This document shows, in pieces, positions 13,582 to 16,513 of a stretch of 16,513 bases of DNA. The notes below the pieces were generated by a model. That model was given only the letters and a program-made list of their open reading frames with translations. It did not search any database and was not told the DNA's origin. The translations under genes were made by a program, and so were the position numbers. The first letter of the stretch is position 1; every line of letters begins with the position of its first letter. The stretch spans positions 1 to 16,513 of the forward strand of contig CAJKSU010000041.1 in the NCBI GenBank assembly GCA_905202605.1, given 5' to 3'. Origin of the DNA: an uncultured Eubacteriales bacterium (lineage in GTDB: Bacteria > Bacillota > Clostridia > Oscillospirales > Oscillospiraceae).

Positions 13582-13944
13582 ATGGCATTTATGGTATATG
13601 AGCATACCCCCGGCGCAGAGCGGGAGACGACCATTGACTTTGCGGCACAGACTGCACGGGTGGACATTGCCCCCGGTCAGTGGGCAACGGTTCCGTTTTT
13701 GGAGAAGGCGGAGGTACAGCCGGACGGCTCCTTTGCGTTCAAGATTGAGCAGGGCGGCCTGATTCGGAGTTATGTTGGAAAGGTTGAGAAGGACGGCAAT
13801 GTGGAGGGCAAAATGACCTTCACCGGCGGCATGGAGGGCGTTGTGGTGGAATTTTCCACGGAGTCCCGCCCGGTGGAAGCGCCGCCCATGCCCGCAGGCG
13901 GGCCTCCTCCCGGCGGCCCCGGTATGCCCCCTCCGGGTAAGTAA
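13582..13944 (+). CDS. Small uncharacterised protein with Pro/Gly-rich tail
   Basis: A 120-aa protein I do not recognise. Residues 1-95 look like a compact beta-rich domain with alternating polar and hydrophobic residues and no signal peptide or membrane segment. Residues about 96-120 are a Pro/Gly/Met tail (PPMPAGGPPPGGPGMPPPGK) ending in Lys, presumably disordered. The ATG at 13582 follows AAAGGAG at a spacing of 8 nt; an in-frame ATG 60 nt upstream would place the hairpin inside the gene and has no such site. It is expressed from its own consensus-like promoter and closed by a strong hairpin, so it is likely real. No catalytic motif is visible. Confidence 0.8.
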   Translation: MAFMVYEHTPGAERETTIDFAAQTARVDIAPGQWATVPFLEKAEVQPDGSFAFKIEQGGLIRSYVGKVEKDGNVEGKMTFTGGMEGVVVEFSTESRPVEAPPMPAGGPPPGGPGMPPPGK

Positions 13945-13962
13945 AAACGAGAGATTTTCCGG

Positions 13963-13990
13963 TGTGGCTGCCGCATGCGCGGCAGCCACA
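13963..13990 (+). terminator. Terminator of the small-protein gene
   Basis: A perfect 12-bp stem (TGTGGCTGCCGC at 13963-13974 with GCGGCAGCCACA at 13979-13990) and the loop ATGC, 19 nt after the stop. Only a short T-run (GTTTG) follows. Confidence 0.72.
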
Positions 13991-14028
13991 GTTTGATCCA
14001 AACGGACGGAAAATTCGCCGGATTTCCC

Positions 14029-14057
14029 TTGACAGACTCCGGAAATCATGGTATAGT
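14029..14057 (+). promoter_or_regulatory. Strong SigA promoter of the Mn riboswitch/mntP operon
   Basis: Consensus -35 TTGACA (14029-14034), exactly 17 bp, -10 TATAGT (14052-14057). Transcription should begin near 14064, directly before the riboswitch. Confidence 0.88.
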
Positions 14058-14063
14058 AGCCAC

Positions 14064-14188
14064 AAGTTAAGGGAGTAGTCAGCGCCTCTTTGGGGGCGTT
14101 ATGGGGTCAACATCCTGAGTGCGTGGCGCTCTGGCTCCGTACGAAATGACCAGACTTATCTGCCGCAGGGCAGGTAGGTCCTTTTTTT
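14064..14188 (+). promoter_or_regulatory. yybP-ykoY manganese riboswitch
   Basis: The leader of mntP contains the yybP-ykoY-like elements: AAGGGAGTAGTC near the 5' end (about 14069-14080), a GC helix pair (GCGCC/GGGGGCG), the GTCAACATCC and CCGTACGAAATGACCAGAC segments, then a terminator. This class binds Mn2+ and is known to switch on Mn-export genes. The placement before mntP and a cation P-type ATPase is the classic one. High Mn2+ should favour the aptamer and prevent terminator formation. The exact aptamer boundaries are estimated by eye. Confidence 0.88.
14153..14188 (+). terminator. Expression-platform terminator of the Mn riboswitch
   Basis: A 12-bp stem (GACTTATCTGCC at 14153-14164 with GGCAGGTAGGTC at 14169-14180, two G-U pairs), loop GCAG, then seven T (14182-14188). 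The left arm overlaps the end of the aptamer (…TGACCAGAC), which explains the mutually exclusive switching. Confidence 0.9.
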
Positions 14189-14207
14189 ATGCTTGGGAGG
14201 AATACAT

Positions 14208-14771
14208 GTGAGCATCATTGAGCTGCTGATTCTGGCGCTGGGCCTGAGCATGGACGCCTTTGCGGTGTCCATCTGTAAGGGGCTGTCGGTGCCGAAGCTA
14301 AGGCCAAAGCACTGTCTGATCTGCGGCGTCTATTTTGGCGGCTTTCAGGCACTGATGCCGTTGATCGGTTGGGCGCTGGGCATCCGGTTTCAGTCAATGA
14401 TTACCAATATTGACCACTGGATTGCCTTTGTGCTGCTGGCAGTCATCGGCGCAAACATGATCAAGGAATCCTTCAGCAAGGAGGAGGAATGTCCCGACGC
14501 CTCCTTTGGATTCAAGACCATGCTGACGCTGGCGGTTGCCACCAGCATTGATGCGCTGGCAGTGGGCGTGACCTTTGCGTTTCTGGACGTGAACATTATC
14601 CCGGCAGTGCTGCTGATCGGCGCGACCACCTTTGCATGTTCCGCAGTGGGCGTAAAGATCGGCAATGTGTTCGGCAATCGCTTTCAGTCTAAGGCAGAGT
14701 TTCTCGGTGGACTGGTGCTGATTGGCATTGGGCTGAAGATCCTCATCGAGCATCTGTTTTTCGGTGGCTGA
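14208..14771 (+). CDS. mntP: Manganese efflux pump MntP
   Basis: A 187-aa, six-helix inner-membrane exporter that removes excess Mn2+; the length matches the roughly 190-aa family. The two conserved Asp-containing repeats are clear: GLSMDAFAVS (Asp16) in helix 1 and ATSIDALAVG in helix 4, the internal duplication typical of MntP/YebN. The start is GTG at 14208, seven nt after GGGAGG. An ATG overlaps it out of frame and is followed at once by TGA, so it cannot be the start. It lies 20 nt after the T-run of the Mn riboswitch, which should allow expression only when Mn2+ is high, and is followed after 72 nt by a cation ATPase in the same direction. Confidence 0.96.
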   Translation: MSIIELLILALGLSMDAFAVSICKGLSVPKLRPKHCLICGVYFGGFQALMPLIGWALGIRFQSMITNIDHWIAFVLLAVIGANMIKESFSKEEECPDASFGFKTMLTLAVATSIDALAVGVTFAFLDVNIIPAVLLIGATTFACSAVGVKIGNVFGNRFQSKAEFLGGLVLIGIGLKILIEHLFFGG

Positions 14772-14797
14772 GAGGACGCCGGAACGGATACAATATA

Positions 14798-14820
14798 GGC
14801 AGTGCCGAATCGGCATTGTC
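14798..14820 (+). other. Intercistronic hairpin between mntP and the P-type ATPase
   Basis: A 10-bp stem (14798-14807 with 14811-14820, two G-U pairs) and a 3-nt loop, without a following T-run. It more likely affects mRNA stability or relative expression than termination. A TACAAT (14789-14794) just upstream has no convincing -35. Confidence 0.45.
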
Positions 14821-14843
14821 CCAACACCTACAAGGAGGTAACC

Positions 14844-16513
14844 ATGAAACCCTATCTGATTTCACAGGATGAAGTGCTCCGGCAGCTTGACGGCAATTCC
14901 CAAGGTCTAACCGGGCAGGAGGCAAAGAAGCGGCTGGAGGAACACGGCCCCAACCGTCTGGCGGAGGGGAAGAAGGAATCCCTGATTCACCGGTTCCTGA
15001 AGGAACTGGCGGATCCCATGATTCTTATTCTGATTGTGGCGGCGGCGATTTCCGGCGTTACGGCGGTGTATTCCGGAGAATCCTTTGCAGATGTCATCAT
15101 TATTATGGCGGTAGTCGTTATCAATGCGGTGCTGGGGGTGCTGCAGGAGAGCAAGGCAGAAAAGGCCATTGCGGCGCTGCAGGAGATCGCTGCGGCAACC
15201 TCGAAGGTGCTGCGGGACGGTGAGATCGTGACCTTGCCCAGTCAGGAGCTGGTTCCCGGCGATGTGGTGATTCTGGAGGCGGGCGATGCGGTGCCTGCAG
15301 ATGGACGGGTACTGGCCAGCGCCAGCATGAAGGTAGAGGAAGCGGCGCTGACCGGCGAATCCGTGGCAGTGAGCAAGCGCGCGGATCCACTGACACTGGG
15401 GGAGGAAAAGGATATTCCGCTGGGCGACCGAAAGAACATGGTGTATATGGGCTCCACGGTGGCCTATGGCAGAGGACGCATGGTGGTGACAGCCACCGGT
15501 ATGGATACAGAGATGGGCAAAATTGCCGATGCGCTGGCCACGGCCAAAGAGGAGCAGACGCCCCTCCAGCGGAAGCTTAATCAGTTGAGCAAAATCCTTT
15601 CGTTCCTCGTCATTGGAATCTGCGGCGTAATCTTCCTGCTGGATATCATTCGTGCGTATCCGAATATCACCGGAACCGGCCTGCTGGATACCTTTATGGT
15701 GGCGGTGAGCCTTGCGGTGGCTGCAATTCCCGAAGGGCTTGCGGCGGTGGTGACCATTGTATTGTCCATTGGCGTAACGAAAATGTCCGCCAACAAGGCC
15801 ATTATCCGGAATCTGACCGCTGTGGAAACGCTGGGCTGCACCCAAATCATCTGTTCGGATAAAACCGGAACGCTGACCCAGAATAAAATGACCGTGGTGG
15901 AGCGGGCCGGAGCCGATGAAAAGCGGCTGGCGCTTGCCATGGAGCTGTGCGCCGATGCGATATTGGGCAGCGACGGACAGGCGCAGGGTGAGCCAACGGA
16001 GTGCGCACTGGTCAACGACGGCACAAAGCTGGGGCTGCCTAAAAATAAAGTGGAGCCGGATTATCCCCGCATTGGAGAAGCGCCCTTTGACTCCGGACGA
16101 AAAATGATGTCCACAGTACATTGCAAGGCGGACGGAACGGTGATTCAGTTCACCAAGGGGGCGCCGGATGAGGTGCTTCGCCGCTGCGACAGCTGGTGGG
16201 ATGGCGAAAAAATCTGTCCCATGACTGAGGAAAAACGGCAGGAGATCCTGAATGCCAACAAGAGCATGGCAGATCAGGCGCTGCGGGTGCTTTGCGGTGC
16301 GCAGCGCATGTGGGAAACTGCACCGGCGTCCTATGAGCCGGAGGAGCTGGAGCAAAAGCTCTGCTATCTGGGGCTTTCCGGCATGATTGACCCCATTCGC
16401 CCGGAGGTAAAGGCAGCAATTGCGGAGTGCCGGGAGGCAGGCATCCGCCCTGTTATGATTACCGGCGACCACCGGGATACTGCGGTTGCCATTGCGGGTC
16501 AGCTGGGAATTCT
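14844..16513 (+). CDS. P2-type cation-transporting ATPase (Ca2+/Mn2+), N-terminal part
   Basis: The first 556 residues of a P-type ATPase that continues past the window edge; family members are about 850-900 aa. Visible in order: the N-terminal cation-ATPase domain (about 5-50), two membrane helices (about 58-77, 83-100), the actuator loop with TGES (170-173), helices 3-4 with PEGL (296-299), the phosphorylation site DKTGT (Asp339), KGAP (438-441) in the nucleotide-binding domain, and TGD (540-542) at the hinge. This is the P2A (SERCA/PMR1) pattern. The ATG follows AAGGAGG by 5 nt. Co-transcription with mntP behind a Mn2+ riboswitch suggests Mn2+ (possibly Ca2+) export, as for other ATPases under this riboswitch. 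Confidence 0.93.
   Translation, partial: MKPYLISQDEVLRQLDGNSQGLTGQEAKKRLEEHGPNRLAEGKKESLIHRFLKELADPMILILIVAAAISGVTAVYSGESFADVIIIMAVVVINAVLGVLQESKAEKAIAALQEIAAATSKVLRDGEIVTLPSQELVPGDVVILEAGDAVPADGRVLASASMKVEEAALTGESVAVSKRADPLTLGEEKDIPLGDRKNMVYMGSTVAYGRGRMVVTATGMDTEMGKIADALATAKEEQTPLQRKLNQLSKILSFLVIGICGVIFLLDIIRAYPNITGTGLLDTFMVAVSLAVAAIPEGLAAVVTIVLSIGVTKMSANKAIIRNLTAVETLGCTQIICSDKTGTLTQNKMTVVERAGADEKRLALAMELCADAILGSDGQAQGEPTECALVNDGTKLGLPKNKVEPDYPRIGEAPFDSGRKMMSTVHCKADGTVIQFTKGAPDEVLRRCDSWWDGEKICPMTEEKRQEILNANKSMADQALRVLCGAQRMWETAPASYEPEELEQKLCYLGLSGMIDPIRPEVKAAIAECREAGIRPVMITGDHRDTAVAIAGQLGI

Noticed and set aside
12343..14049. A 568-codon minus-strand frame across alaX and the small protein
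   Set aside because: It crosses two promoters, two hairpins and two real genes. Its composition is that of a shadow frame.
14907..16472. A 521-codon minus-strand frame opposite the P-type ATPase
   Set aside because: Antisense to intact TGES, PEGL and DKTGT motifs; not a gene.
1..16513. CRISPR arrays, tRNA/rRNA genes, transposons and phage genes
   Set aside because: I looked for regular repeats, cloverleaf-like sequences and transposase or integrase motifs on both strands and saw none.

Overview
This window looks like chromosome from a moderately GC-rich, anaerobic, Gram-positive clostridial bacterium, probably a gut Oscillospiraceae/Ruminococcaceae-type organism. The support is strong AGGAGG-type ribosome binding sites, SigA-type -35/-10 promoters, occasional TTG/GTG starts, a lipoprotein of the large clostridial/bacillary sugar-binding type, an old-yellow-enzyme-like Fe-S flavoprotein, and a SigA of typical Firmicute layout. 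This is inference from gene content; no rRNA or other taxonomic marker is present.

Layout. (1) 1-2960: a short-chain dehydrogenase and a large OYE/2,4-dienoyl-CoA-reductase-like flavoprotein form a two-gene operon closed by a hairpin terminator. (2) 3000-4430: an OxlT-like MFS transporter with its own promoter, palindromes around the -35, and a terminator-like hairpin in its leader. The three genes resemble a reductase/dehydrogenase/transporter set such as those acting on enones, steroids or bile acids, but the substrate is not shown. (3) 4450-6214, minus strand: a small acidic exported protein with two Ca-binding DxDGDG motifs, and an AraC-family regulator with a TTG start. (4) 6520-8363: a lipoprotein solute-binding protein, divergent from the AraC gene and with no permease beside it. 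(5) 8398-9700: rpoD/sigA, closed by a shared bidirectional terminator. (6) 9717-12192, minus strand: three tandem MerR-type reading frames. They are a 493-aa MerR fused to three membrane helices and an extracytoplasmic Cys-containing domain, a 40-residue HTH-only mini-protein, and a 217-aa soluble MerR. Each of the two transcription entry points is a near-consensus TTGACA/TATAAT promoter with a 19-bp spacer holding a dyad, the hallmark of MerR-controlled promoters. (7) 12242-13476: a stand-alone alanyl-tRNA editing protein (AlaX-L type). (8) 13487-13990: a small uncharacterised protein with a Pro/Gly-rich tail. (9) 14029-16513: a manganese-homeostasis module, consisting of a strong promoter, a yybP-ykoY (Mn2+) riboswitch with a classic intrinsic terminator, the Mn exporter mntP, and a P2-type cation ATPase running off the window.

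The least-described item is the MerR cluster. It looks like a possible membrane-anchored one-component signalling system, in which a cytoplasmic MerR head is tethered to an outside sensor, with paralogous soluble and HTH-only partners made from a promoter of the same architecture. The manganese module is the best-supported regulatory unit.
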